Of a DNA stretch of 64,000 bases, positions 24,501-35,900 are shown in pieces; the first letter of the stretch is position 1, and the number at the start of each line of letters is the position of its first letter. The notes below the pieces were generated by a model. It saw only the letters and a program-made list of their open reading frames with translations, had not been told where the DNA came from and made no database searches. A program made the position numbers and the translations under genes. The stretch is from Brachypodium distachyon (taxonomy: Eukaryota > Streptophyta > Magnoliopsida > Poales > Poaceae). The stretch is from assembly GCF_000005505.3 (NCBI RefSeq), contig NC_016131.3, positions 52,127,355-52,191,354 on the forward strand. Direction: 5' to 3'.

Positions 24501-26867
24501 ATTTTTCCTTAGATACTTTATTGATGACCTACTATTTCATTTGTGCCAATTTGGTATATACATGCTTTCCCTTTTATTGTGCCAGCCAACGATTAAATAT
24601 TCTTCACACCCTTGGGTTTTTTTCCCCATAGCTGAAGTGATGGTTTTTGTTATGTTCACTGTACTTTCCTTTTTTGCATTAGGGACTATATTGCTAAACT
24701 ATGCGCTTGTGCCCTGTCTCTATGTTCACTGTACTTTCCTAGAGCCACCTATAGTGAAGCATGAATTTATTAATTATCTGTACACTAATCACCTCCAAAA
24801 AAACAAAGGGGCAACTCCATTGCGAACGAGCACTTGGTGTAATGGTTAAGGAACAACTCTAGTAGCACTCAGGTCCTGAGTTCGACTCCCCGTGGGAGTG
24901 AATTTCAGGTTGGGGTTAAAAAATCCTCTCGTCTGCCCCACGCCTTAAGCACAGATCTAAGGCCTGCCCACTCTCACACGGGCTTCGGTGCCGCTGTGTA
25001 TGGTGTGGGGCAGGGGTTCGGGGGTTTCTCGACCTGCGTGAGAAGGTCTTCTTCTAATGCAAATGCCTGGGGGGTGGCCTACCCCTTTGCAGATCCAGTT
25101 TTTTTAATCACCTCCAGAAAACAAAGGGGGCATTCTTAATCTTAGGCACTCTGGAGTGTTCACCTGGAAACATTCTTTAATTTTTGTTGACCTTAGGGTA
25201 TGTTTGATTTGAGCCCAAACCTGCCCTTCCAAAAATTTGGCTAGCCAGAAAATTGGCCATTGTTTTGCTTGCCCATGAGTTAGAACTTTGGCCCAAAAAA
25301 TGAAATAGAGTTGGCTAAGGGGCATTGGTATGCCAAATAGTTAGCAGCCATCCAAACAAAGACCAAATTGTTTGGTCATGACCTAAAAATTGGCGTGGTC
25401 CATATTGGCTGCAATCCAAACATATCCTAATTTCCAATTCCTCTGGGCATACTATTAGCATCAATATCTCATGGTGAAAATTGTGTCAGTACACAAGGAT
25501 AGTTTCCTGACTTGTGCCCTGCTAATACATTTTGCTGGGTACTTGTCAATTAATTTTCCATGTTTGGCTGTCATCTTTTCTTTTGTACCCCTGCAGAATA
25601 CACCTTTTGAAAGCAAAAGAACTAGCGGTGAAATTGGTTGTAATTGCCAATCCAAATCCAACAGCTATACACTCCGGCTTTTGAATCCAAGCACAAAATG
25701 TGGTAATAGGGTTTTGAGCACTGTCTTCCTACGGAATCCGCTCGTTTTCACCCCTACAGAACTGTTGTGTTTAGGTTAATTGTCATGTCCTTCAAAGTCT
25801 TTTTAGATTGCTGACAAACTAATACCTAATGAATACCCTTCTTAGATATGCTTCATGTAGAAATAAAGACCACCGCTATATGTGGACTACTTGGTGTCGT
25901 GGATTCTCTGTCTGATTTAAAGTCACTGCCATGACGCACATCATCATTTTTTTTGGATGCGACTTATCATATCATGATTAATAGTACGCCACATATCAGC
26001 TGCACTCAATATTTTGGATTTCCGTTAGATCAGATCTTTCGCTTTGACAAATTCGGACCTATCGACTCTACTTCATGTGAACAAGTAAAGAAGTAAGACG
26101 AGGAAGTGGAGCTGTCTTAGAAGCAGTAGCTTCCCCTGACAAGATACACTACAACAGTAGTGACCATGAATAAAAAAGGCCCTAGTTTAACGAGTTTGCT
26201 GCTTTTCCCAGGCAGGACAGGTGACTATTTGTTGATTGATCTTGATCTTGTTTGTTTGGTGTGTGTTCAGTTTAGTGCGATACAAAGTAGAAACTACAAC
26301 TAGATCAAAACAGAACGGCCGCCCACTATAGAAGCTATACTTGTTTCAAAACTCTAACTGAACCCTTGCCTGGAACTGAGACTTTGCTTCTTGTTTCAGG
26401 AAGCGCTTATTCAGCATGATAAATGACCAGTCCACTGTGCTTGAGTCATTGTCTGAACGGAAGCATGGGAGGGATAATAAATCTGGTGGCGATAACAGTG
26501 GCAAATCCCGACACTCAGCGAAGGTGCCATTTTAATATTCCTATTTTCTTTCTCATGTCAAAACATTATCCAGTTGTTTTCCTACAAACTGAAACCTAAC
26601 TTCGTTATGCAGCGAGCAAATAATGATGTCCAGACAAAGAACCCAAGGCCAGTGGCTGTTGATGTCGCCTACGAAGATGACGATGAACACAGCGAAACCC
26701 TTTGCGGAACCTGCAGCGGTCGCTACAATGCAAGCGAGTTCTGGATCGGGTGCGACATTTGTGAGCGGTGGTTCCATGGCAAGTGTGTGAGGATAACTCC
26801 GGCAAAAGCGGAGCATATAAAGCACTACAAGTGCCCTGATTGCAGCTCCAAGAAAAGCAGGCAATAA
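21538..26867 (+). CDS. AL: ALFIN-LIKE PHD-finger protein (H3K4me3 reader)
   Basis: Five exons: 21538-21643, 21750-21782, 21872-22094, 26400-26523, 26613-26867. All introns are GT/AG and phase is kept, giving 246 residues, the usual length for the family. Residues about 12-140 are the Alfin N-terminal domain ([54 protein letters not shown]). A variable acidic/Ser linker follows (about 142-190). The C-terminal PHD finger has all C4HC3 ligands: C193, C196, C209, C212, H217, C220, C236, C239. The aromatic cage expected for H3K4me2/3 binding is plausible (Y200, W206, W215). These nuclear proteins link H3K4 methylation to repression and stress responses. Intron 3 is 4.3 kb and full of small transposons. 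It lies upstream of, and parallel to, the HMA3-type gene. Confidence 0.93.
22391..22412. repeat. (CT)n microsatellite in ALFIN-LIKE intron 3
   Basis: An uninterrupted CT run of about eleven units; likely length-variable. Confidence 0.8.
22696..22816. mobile_element. Stowaway MITE in ALFIN-LIKE intron 3
   Basis: The ends CTCCCTCCGATCCATATTAA and its inverse are flanked by TA on both sides (22694-22695, 22817-22818). It has the common Triticeae core ACATGTATCTAGACATTTTT. Length 121 bp; non-coding. Confidence 0.9.
23004..23051. mobile_element. Very short Stowaway MITE in ALFIN-LIKE intron 3
   Basis: A 48 bp element whose two ends (CTCCCTCCGTGTACTAAA and the inverse CTCCCTCCGTCCCTAAATTC) meet almost directly; TA flanks at 23002 and 23052. 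Confidence 0.8.
23810..24030. mobile_element. MITE-like segment in ALFIN-LIKE intron 3
   Basis: It shares the repeated TTGGC/GCCAA phrases (AATTGTTGGCTCAAGAATTG, GGTAAGCCAAATTTTG) with the element at 25196-25430. Ends not fixed. Confidence 0.35.
24814..25104 (+). mobile_element. tRNA-derived SINE with long target duplication
   Basis: The 5' part has pol III box A (ACTTGGTGTAATGGTTAAGG) and box B (GAGTTCGACTCC) at tRNA-like spacing. The body continues with GGTTGGGGTTAAAAAATCC and ends in a T-run. An imperfect direct repeat of about 28 bp flanks it (24786-24813 and 25105-25132, beginning TAATCACCTCCA), showing insertion by retroposition. A related, interrupted copy lies at 63091-63565. Confidence 0.85.
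25196..25430. mobile_element. MITE with GGATATGTTTGGATTG-type inverted ends
   Basis: The left end GGGTATGTTTGATTTG and the right end (inverse) GGATATGTTTGGATTG form the inverted repeats; the interior repeats AATTTGGC/GCCAA phrases. It looks PIF/Harbinger or hAT-like, but the flanking duplication is unclear. Confidence 0.5.
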
Positions 26868-27716
26868 AAACCATGGAAGGTGCTGCCTCCCTGTTGCTGA
26901 CTCAGCTGATCAATGAAACAATACTCTTCTCCTCTAGTCCCGGTTTCCAGCAGATGTGAGTTGCTTGTAGACATTATGCGCTGTTGTGTTAGATGTTGGA
27001 AAGACATACAGAAATAGTTGGTTTTATAAACTGGTCAATTGCTCTTGTGGTTGTTCCTTGAGATACGAACGACTGTGCATTGTAGTGTTAATTTAGAAGA
27101 AATTTGTCCATGCCATCTTGTTTTGGTATGTAAATTCGTTTTTTTCTTTTATTTGGTATATCTGTATTGACTGCGTTGTGTTAGTGCTTCGAGTCGAGGA
27201 GTTTCCAGCCGAATTAGTCTTACTCGTTTCGTTCTCAAGTCCCTTTTAAGGAATTTCCAGCGAAATTGGTTTATTTTTTACGTGAGATGTTCTGTAGGTG
27301 TCTTCTTATTGGATGACATGAATACATTGCTGGTCCAGGTATGGGTTGATTGAGCAGAATTGCATGTTAACCCAGATCAAAACCTGGGTTTAACTTGTCA
27401 TGGCTCTTCCAAGTTCTAAGACGGAGCATCCTTTGAGTAGCAGTCAACCTACCAGTTGGCGGTAAGGTGCCAATGAGAGCGTGAAGGTGTGTTTGCTCAA
27501 CCAGAAACAAATTTTCAAACAAATTTTTCGTCTCACCCGGGTCAGTGTCACCCGTCGCGGTCGTGAGGGGAGCATTGCGTGCTTTGTGCAGCAAAACCTC
27601 CTCTCCGAATCCTCATCTCAATTCTTTCGTTGACTTCAATTATATACCCCGTTTGGCGTTTGCCTTTGGTCGCGTTTCTTGGCTCGGATCGTCGTCCTCG
27701 ATCGGTTCGAGTCACG
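26868..27716 (+). other. Spacer: ALFIN-LIKE 3' UTR and HMA3-type promoter
   Basis: The 849 bp between the two parallel genes holds the ALFIN-LIKE 3' end and the upstream region of the ATPase gene. No transposon is recognised in it. Confidence 0.5.
27641..27648 (+). promoter_or_regulatory. Possible TATA box of the HMA3-type gene
   Basis: TATATACC lies about 70 bp before the chosen ATG (27717). The position would give a short 5' UTR of about 40 nt; not confirmed by transcript data. Confidence 0.35.
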
Positions 27717-30618
27717 ATGAGTGGCGGCGAGCTCCGTCGGGGAGCGCTTGAGGAGAGCCTGCTGCTGACGGGGAGGACGCAGTGGGACAAGACATACCTG
27801 GACGTGCTGGGCGTGTGCTGCTCGGCGGAGGTCGCGCTCGTGGAGAGGCTCCTCTCGCCGCTCGCCGGCGTGAGGACGGTGTCCGTCGTCGTCCCCTCCA
27901 GGACCGTTGTCGTCCAGCACGACCCCGCCGCCGTCTCCCAGTCCCACATCGGTACTAAAACTCCCTCTTTTACTTTCAAGCCTAAACCAACAAAATTCTA
28001 ACGTTGCTGTGAACTGGCGCTTTGCGCCGGCCGGCAGTGAAGGTTCTGAACGGGGCAGGCCTGGAGGCGTCGGTGCGAGCCTATGGGAGCAGCGGGATCA
28101 TCAGCCGGTGGCCCAGCCCGTACATCCTCGCCTCCGGCGTCCTCCTCCTGGCGTCCTCCCTGAGCTGGCTCCTCCCTGATCCCCTGCATCATCTGCAGTG
28201 GCTGGCCCTGGCCGCGGCCTTCGTCGGCGCTCCCCCGATGCTGCTCCGGGGCTTCGCGGCCGCCAGCAGGCTCACGCTGGACATCAACGTCCTGATGCTC
28301 ATCGCCGTCGCCGGCGCCGCCGCTCTCGGGGACTACACTGAGGCCGGCGCCATCGTCTTCCTCTTCACCACCGCCGAATGGCTCGAGACCCTGGCTTGCA
28401 CCAAGGTAATCAAGAACGAGCCTCTTCCAGAACTCCAGGTCTTCAGAAACTTTTGATTGGACGGAATCCTATGTTGACCTTAATTTGCGTGGTCAGGCTA
28501 GCGCCGGCATGTCGTCGTTGATGAGCATGATCCCGCCAAAGGCAGTGCTCGCGGAGACGGGTCAGGTGGTCAACGTGAGCGACATCGGTGTAGGCGCCGT
28601 CGTCGCCGTCAGGGCCGGCGAGGTGGTCCCGGTCGACGGCGTGGTGGTGGACGGGCAGAGCGAGGTCGACGAGAGGAGCCTCACCGGGGAGTCCTACCCG
28701 GTGCCCAAGCAGCCGCAGTCCGAGGTCTGGGCCGGCACCCTCAATTTGGATGGTAATCTCAAAGTGGATTCCCAGACCACAGTAGTACTCCGTAACATTT
28801 TGCACACAAAATTCTCAAGGCCAAGGCAACCATGTTCTTGATCTGGTCCCTTTCTTGCAGGCTACATTGCCGTGAGGACAAGTGCTCTTGCGGAGAACTC
28901 GACGGTGGCCAGGATGGAGAAGCTGGTGGAAGAGGCCCAGAACAGCAGGTCCAAGACGCAGCGGCTTATCGATTCCTGCGCGAAATACTACACGCCAGCC
29001 GTGGTGGTCATGGGGGCAGGGGTGGCGCTGCCGCCGCTGCTGCTGGGAGCAGGGGACCCGGAGCGGTGGTTCAGGCTGTCCCTGGTGCTGCTGGTGAGCG
29101 CGTGCCCGTGCGCGCTGGTGCTGTCGACGCCCGTGGCCACCTTCTGCGCGCTCCTCACGGCGGCCAGGATGGGTGTCCTAATCAAGGGAGGGGACGTCCT
29201 CGAGTCCCTGGGGGAGATCACGGCCGTCGCCTTCGACAAGACCGGCACCATCACCAGAGGCGAGTTCAGCATCGCCGCGTTCCATGTGGTCGCGGACAAG
29301 GTTCAGATCACCCACCTTCTTTACTGGTAAATATGTTCACTTCCACTTTCACCCCTGAAACTCATGTGTGTGAAGTGAAATGATGATTTCTTGTTGCAGG
29401 GTGTCAAGCATCGAGAGCAAATCGAGCCATCCAATGGCGGCTGCACTTGTGGAGTACGCGCGGTCCAAATCTATCCAGCCAAAGCCGGAGAATGTCGCCG
29501 AGTTTCGCGTGATTCCCGGAGAGGGCGTCTATGGAGAGATCCATGGAAGGCACATCTACATCGGAAACAAGAGGGCGGCCCTGGCAAGGGGATCGTGTCA
29601 CACAGGTGAACACTTGCTGCTTGAAAAATGATGTTTTGTTTCAGAAGAAACTGACTCAACTGAACTCAACTTTGTGTCGACGTTGACAGTTCCAGAGAAA
29701 AAGGACGGTGATCTGAAAGGCGTGTCCGTGGGATACGTGATCTGCGACGGGGACCTCGTCGGGGCGTTCTCCCTCTCGGACGATTGCCGGACCGGAGCGG
29801 CAGAAGCGATTCAGGAACTAACAGCCATGGGCATCAAATCCGTAATGCTCACGGGAGACAGCGCGGAAGCCGCGGCGCACGCGCAGGAGCAGCTCGGGGG
29901 CGCGCTCGAGGAGCTCCACTGGGATCTCTTCCCGGAGGACAAGGTGCGGCTCGTCGCCGCCCTGAAGGCGAGGGCGGGGCCGACGATGATGGTCGGCGAC
30001 GGGATGAACGACGCCCCGGCGCTGGCCATGGCGGACGTGGGCGTGTCCATGGGCGTCTCGGGCTCCGCGGCCGCCATGGAGACCAGCCACGCGACGCTCA
30101 TGTCCAGCGACGTGCTCAGGGTGCCCGAGGCCGTCAGGCTCGGGCGGCGCGCGCGCCGGACCATCGCCGTGAATCTGGTGGCCTCGGTGGGGATCAAGGC
30201 CGCCGTGTTAGTGCTCGCGGTCGCCTGGACCCCGGCGCTCTGGGCGGCGGTGCTCGCTGATGTCGGGACGTGCCTGCTCGTCGTGCTCAATAGCATGCGG
30301 CTGCTGGGGGAGGGGAACAGAGGGGGAGGTGGGAAGAAGAAGAAGGAGGAGGCTTGCCGTGCCACGGCGAGATCGCTGGAGATGAGAAGGGCTCAGCTGC
30401 TGCTCAACGCCGATGATGCGTCCAACGCTGCTAGTACTACGGTTGTTGTTGAGAGACCAGGTGGTGGCGGTGGGAGAGAGAAATGCCATTGCTGTCACAG
30501 GGAAAACGAGTCTCCTGAGAGTTCGGTTGCCATCGACATTATTCGAGTCGACGAGCGTCCGGAGGAAGTGAGGAAGATTGCGGCGTGTGCGCCTGCGAAA
30601 GGCGGAGCGGACGCCTGA
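27717..30618 (+). CDS. HMA3: P1B-type heavy-metal ATPase, HMA3-like, short C-terminus
   Basis: Six exons: 27717-27951, 28038-28405, 28497-28752, 28861-29326, 29400-29605, 29690-30618. GT/AG introns keep phase, giving 819 residues. The N-terminal metal domain carries GVCCSAEV (32-39), the CC-x-x-E form of Zn/Cd P1B-2 pumps. The actuator has TGES (264-267). The transmembrane CPC lies at 368-370 and the phosphorylated DKTGT at 412-416. SHP is at 451-453 in the nucleotide domain and GDGMND at 613-618. The C-terminus keeps ACRATARSL and one CHCC cluster and stops soon after. Rice OsHMA3 sits in the root vacuole membrane and sequesters Cd (and Zn); HMA2 is a plasma-membrane exporter. HMA3 is preferred for the neighbouring ZIP8-type gene and the strong match through the tail start. 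Vacuolar location is inferred. Confidence 0.92.
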
Positions 30619-31129
30619 TGTTGCGGCAGCAGCAGCAAGGCTACTGGATGCGGCACTTTGGTCAGGCCTATTTCATCGACCCGCGCATCATCGCTACGAT
30701 GTTGTTCCGGCCAAATAGACAGCTAAGAAATTGTACACCAAAATGGCGCCCGTTGATGGTAGGGTGAAAGTGATAGCCCCCCGATAGACATCCTTCTAGT
30801 GTTTAAAATGATGTATTTTTCAGACAGACATTTTTTAGTCATAAATTCATACACACAAATCAGACAAAACTGCTCCCTTAAGCAAGCGAATCCACGACAC
30901 AATAGGAAATAAGGTACAAAAGTACAGAGTAATGCATTAAGTAAAATGGTGACAATAAGTCGAGAATCGACCCACAAGCAGGTTGTATCCCTTTTTACCC
31001 TTTGTGAGGTGACTCAAAATACTTGCAACATGCACATGTGTTTTGACCTTTTATGTCACCAGGCTGATTACACAAGTCAAATCGCTCCAACTAACATCGT
31101 TCTATCCTTTGAGATTGGTCAAACATTTG
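30619..31129. other. HMA3-type 3' UTR and spacer
   Basis: Downstream of the ATPase stop; no gene or repeat recognised. The open frames are short and low in complexity. Confidence 0.4.
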
Positions 31130-31860
31130 AATCATGCTTTTTTATTTTTCTGAGAGAAAAAACGGTCGACTCCGTCATTCGATTAGATAGGAAGAAATAA
31201 CTGTACAAAGGGCCCTAAGAAAGGGACCTTGGGAAGAGGAGGTGAGACAAAATAAACGAAAAAGCATGCAATAAAGCCTAATCTTCCGGGTCCGAAGAGC
31301 ACGCCCGGGATCTGCCTTGGATCTCCTCCCAAATCAAATGAGCCACGTCAAGAGTAGGGAGAGCTCTCCCTCCAAAGATCCTCCTATTCCGCTCCTTCCA
31401 AATACCCCACCAAACATAGATGAAGTGTCCACTCTTATTGCGTTTTTTTTTTCTTCTGAAGGCCAAAGATGAGGGAATCCCAGTGATCATTGATGGATCT
31501 GGACTGGACGTGGTGTCGATGATCGGCGTGGCTTGGCTCCATCTCTGTATGACGCTAAGAACATCGGAGGTGAAGTTGCAATCCCTACAGATGTGGAGGA
31601 CAGTCTTCAGGTGGATCCTACAGAGCTAACGGATCGGATTGTGAGTCCAACCCCAGATCGCCAAGTTGTGCGCAGTGAGGATTTTCCCGTGGACCAAAGT
31701 CCAAGCAAAGAAGTTGCACTTGGGCTCCCTCTGCGCCTTCGTAATCTTGCCAACGGAGAAAGCAGGGAAAGAGCATTGGAATTGGGCCCTGTAGGAGGCC
31801 GCCGCCGTATAGACCCGCAGTTGTCCATCTCCACGTGATGCGGTCGTTCTGGGAAGTGAG
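31130..31860 (-). pseudogene. LINE 3' remnant (zinc-knuckle RVT region)
   Basis: On the minus strand, from about 31760 the frame reads KCNFFAWTLVHGKILTAHNL and IWGWTHNP, then a stop where the CPLC cysteines should lie. After frame repair it continues with FIYVWWGIWKERNRRIFGG near 31400. This is the zf-RVT block and downstream motif of plant L1-type LINEs. Broken by a stop and shifts. It lies between the convergent HMA3-type and ZIP8-type genes. Confidence 0.7.
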
Positions 31861-33581
31861 ATGGATCGTGTGAATGCAATCCCAAAGTTGCTATTTTATT
31901 TTCACTAAATCGGTTTGGGTGAAAACTAGGAATTGTTGCATTGTTTTTCTCTGTGAACTGCTTTTGGTTATTTGAATTGCAAACTCTCATAAACACGTTT
32001 TAGATCTTTTAAGCACATTTGTGATTGGATTGACGCTCCAGTTGGTAAGTCTTACTGACATTCTTTGGTTGCATGTCTGTTGAGCTATAAATTGGGCTAA
32101 AATACTGTCCATAAAGACTGCCCCGATACCCTGTACTTGTCGTTATCACCTACTTCCCAATATTTTGGAGGCAAATGCTACATATTGGACAAGAAGCACA
32201 AGCATGCTAACTTCTAACCTAAATGCGTACCGGGGGTTTAATTCTTGATTATCAGTCAAATGCATTTTTGACAACTCAAAGGTTGTTGAAATTTATAAGG
32301 ACACGCAATTTGACGAGTCTAATGGTTCTTAAGAAGAGCAATTGCCATTAAGTGTAGATATTCATACAATCCCCGAAAACATACAAAATATGACAATTGG
32401 TGAGATTAGTTGGGTGGAAGTTAAGAAAAGCACATCTTTGTAAAGGGGTGCTTAATATTAAAGATTGACAAAACAATTTTCAACAAATAACCCTAGAGTG
32501 ATTTGGACTACATGGAGGATGGTGTAACGAAATTCTTGGTGTTTTCAACTTTCTGGCACATAACAGCGACAATTACTCATAATCTTATATTTTAAATAAA
32601 TTCTATACTATTCTGCATATTATTTGGTTTGCTTCTCTATCTTTCCCAAGACATAGTAGCAGAGAGTAGAGAGAAGAGCACATGTCTGCTTCATTTCATT
32701 TCTAATAAGTCGAAATGAAACTTTAAGCTGCACAAGTGACCAAAAATGCTTGAGTAGGCACGTGCCCTCCTCAACCGCAACTTAGGCAATTTTCTTAGTT
32801 TTTGGGTTTGGTCGTTTTTCATGTTGTATGCAGACTTGCAGAGGCTGGGTAATTAATTTTCATTTTTCCAAGTTTTTTTGCGCAGTTTTTGAATTTTCTT
32901 TTCCTGTACGGTTTTCATACTCCAGGGTGTGAATTGGACCCTTTCCGGTTCATCGTGCTGTTTCAAAGTAATAATCCTATCGTTTCTTTGCCTTCGATGG
33001 AATGAAATTGTAATCGCTTGAACAGCTCTTTTTTTTACAGCAATTCCTTGAACAGAACCTCATAGGAGCCAAATCTCTTGTCCTCAAAAAAAAAAAAGCG
33101 CATGTTTCGCAAAAACTGTCAAGTGGGTCGCTCCGTAGTTTCAGCCCAGCTTGTAAAGTGTGAAAACAGTACTACAGAGAATGGCGCCGCGCCCGTCAAA
33201 AAAAAAAGAATAGCGCCGCGCTGAATTTTGCTGCAGGTTCTTCAGTCAAACCGGCTCTAACCCTGACTTTCTTGCTGCTTCGTTCATCATTTACATAGTG
33301 TCGACACCCCGTCTCTGAGATAAGCAATTAAGCACGCACACTTTCTGCACCCTCTCACTCTCACTCTCACTCTCAAACAAACCTACACGGTTGCCATTCC
33401 ATTCCAAACCCAGTTTGAGGCCAAGCGTGCACGAAAATTACATCGTTCCAACCGGCTAGTAAACAAGCACTACTGTATATATATCCTTGACCCAAAAGTC
33501 ACGGAGCAAACTACTGTAAATCAATAGTAAAGCGCGTAATTAGGCCCATTTGGCAGCGCAAAAAAAAAACCCAAAAAACAA
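31861..33581. other. Intergenic between convergent metal-transport genes
   Basis: AT-rich, no gene seen. 33352-33375 is a short CTCTCA/CTCACT microsatellite. At 33544 a copy of GGCCCATTTGGC repeats the ZIP gene's last codons (33586) 42 bp downstream of its stop, with an A-run between. Confidence 0.45.
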
Positions 33582-35745
33582 TCAGGCCCATTTGGCGAGC
33601 ATGGACATGAGCCCGGCGCCGAGGAGCATGGAGAGGTTGATGCCGAGCTGGAGCTTCCCCCTGCTCTGCACCTTGGGGTTCATGAAGTCCTCGGCGAGGA
33701 GGTCGACGAGCGCCATGTAGACGAGGATCCCCGCCGCCACGGAGTTGAGGCCGCCTTCCACCACCAGCGCCGTCGGGCTGTTCTCGTTGTACACCCGCGA
33801 TATGCCGACGCCCACCGCGATGCCCACCGGCGTCGTCAGGCAGAAGAAGAGGATCATCGTCACGATGGACCTTGCCTTGAACTTGGCCTGCACCCATCAT
33901 CATCGTCAGTAATAAGCCCAGAGGCACATTTCAGTAAAGAAGTTTCTTTTCTGAGCATCCATGTGGTTTTGCTATTTTAGACATGTCCTTACTTGTATCA
34001 ATGTGCAGTGATCGCCTGCCTTCGTTTCACTTAGAGAAAAATGGACATGTGCTCTGCCTCAACGATTTAGGCATGTAACTACCTTACCATTTAGGCATCC
34101 TACTAACCTATTGGAGTTATGTAGTTCCGAAATTGCTTCTGCTATTTTGTGGCAGGCCACCCAAAGTTCCCCTGCCTCAACGATTTATGCATGTGACTAC
34201 CTTACAATTTAGGCATCCTAAGCTGTTGGAATTATGCAGTTCCGAATCTGCTTGTGCTATTTTATGTCAGGGCACCCAAAGTTCCCTGCTTCAACGATTT
34301 AGGACATGTACTTAATTAACTAACTTCAGTTTAGGGACCCTATTGGAGTTATGCTGTTCCAAAAAAACTGATAGTGCTTTTGTTCTTTCTTCTCCAGGCC
34401 ACCCGAAGTGCCCCTGCTTGTACTTTACATGAATTAATTCTGTCGACATCCATCTCTGATTCTCCAGCCTTTTGCAAGCATGATGTAAGAGCATCATAGT
34501 ACTCTCTTTTCCCTGGCCTTTTCACTTTTGATGGAGACCATACATGTAAAGTTCTATGCATAAAGACTACATCCTCCCTCTGTTTGATTATATTTATTCT
34601 TTGGGAATAGGCAAGCAAGACAGTCATGCAACTTTGAATCTACATATATGCACATCATCGTTCAAACATGGTTTAGACCATCAATATGTAAAGTGGTATT
34701 GTAATAAATCGTACGCGCTTACTGAAATGTTCAGGATTTTCTCAATATATACCTGAACGATGCAGCCACCAAGGCCCATGCCCTCGAACATCTGGTGGAA
34801 GCTCAGCGCGACCACGAGCGGCTTGATGGTGTCCGGTTCCTGAGACGCGCCGAGAGAGATGCCGATGATCACGGAGTGCACCACGATACCCAGCTCAAGG
34901 ACCTACAACATTAATTGTCGTTGAAGCAAAAGATTAAAACCACACAAGAATGTATAGGTTCGTCAAAGTACCTACAACATTAATCTGTGGTAAATTAGCC
35001 ACCGGCCGGTTAAATAGTTGTCACGTTTAAAAAGTTGAGACCAGTACCGAGTTCAGAAAAAAAATTAAAAAAAAATTGAGACAAGTAACTACCAACAAAC
35101 CTGAGAGATTACGCGATACCGGATGGTGTCCATCTTGTCGTCCTCGGCGCCGCCCACGGCCGCGACGAGCGCCGCGGACCCGTGCGCGTGGCCGTGCGTC
35201 GCGTGCGTGTGCACGTGCACGTCTTCTTCCCCGGCGGCGGCGGCGGCCTGCTTCTCCTCGTCGACAACGGCGCCGCCGCCCTTCTTGGAGTGCGCGCGCG
35301 TGAAGTAGCCGGTGGCGAGGGTGTCAACGACGAGCGTGCCGATGGCGCCGACCATGGCGCCGAGCCCGGCGAAGGGGAAGTCCTTCCAGGGCCCGTCGGA
35401 CGGCAGGCATGGCGAGCCGAGGTTCTCGAAGGCGTCCGGGAGGATGTGGATGAAGCCCGTGGCGAGGATGACCCCCGCCGCGAACGCCTTGACCAGGAAG
35501 AACACGTCGCCGTCGGGCCGCAGGCCCGGCACGCGCCGGGCCAGGACGGGGAGCGAGCAGCCCAGCGCGCCGGACACCAGGATGGAGAAGAAGGCCGCGA
35601 TCTTCAGCGGCCGCACCCGCGCGCGGTCCGCCGCCGCCGACTCCGCCGACCCGCACTCGTCCTCCTCCCCCTCGCCGCGCACCGCCGAGACCAGCAGCAG
35701 CGCCGCGATGGCGGCGCCGAGAAGAATCGCCGCGCTCGGCTTCAT
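33582..35745 (-). CDS. ZIP8: ZIP-family divalent metal transporter, ZIP8-like
   Basis: Three exons: 35101-35745, 34753-34902, 33582-33887. GT/AG introns fall between codons, giving 366 residues. Residues 1-24 are a hydrophobic signal peptide. Transmembrane segments follow from 49 ([20 protein letters not shown]), 84 ([20 protein letters not shown]) and 126. The cytoplasmic loop has a His-rich metal site, [12 protein letters not shown] (177-188). Segments IV and V carry the family signature [12 protein letters not shown] (224-235) and [11 protein letters not shown] (251-261), whose His and Glu residues form the transport site. Three more segments follow and it ends LAKWA. ZIP proteins bring Zn2+, Fe2+ and similar ions into the cytosol. 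The convergent HMA3-type pump would sequester or export the same kind of ions. Rice OsZIP8, next to OsHMA3, is the likely ortholog. Confidence 0.92.
34030..34420. repeat. Imperfect 114-118 bp tandem repeat in ZIP8-type intron 2
   Basis: The phrase CTCAACGATTTAGGCATG occurs near 34057, 34175 and 34289, about 118 and 114 bp apart. Each is followed by ACTACCTTAC-like text, TTGGAGTTATG and CACCCAAAGTTCC. A partial fourth copy ends near 34420. It has no known function. Confidence 0.75.
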
Positions 35746-35900
35746 TGCTGCTTGCTAGGCTGCTGCGTGCGATTTTGAACCGTGGAAGAAGAAGCTCTGC
35801 TAGCTAGCTGCACTGGACAGATGGATGGAAGAAGACGAAGCTCTGCTCTGCAGCCAGGCTAGGGCTTCGATCTCGGTCCTATATATAAACCTCGGCAATT
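35746..35900 (-). promoter_or_regulatory. ZIP8-type gene core promoter with TATA box
   Basis: On the minus strand TTTATATATAGG at about 35879-35890 lies about 135 bp before ATG 35745, a reasonable TATA position for a 5' UTR of about 100 nt. Confidence 0.5.

Noticed and set aside
24828..24895. Functional tRNA gene
   Set aside because: Box A and box B are present, but no cloverleaf with acceptor pairing forms and the body continues as a SINE with flanking duplications.
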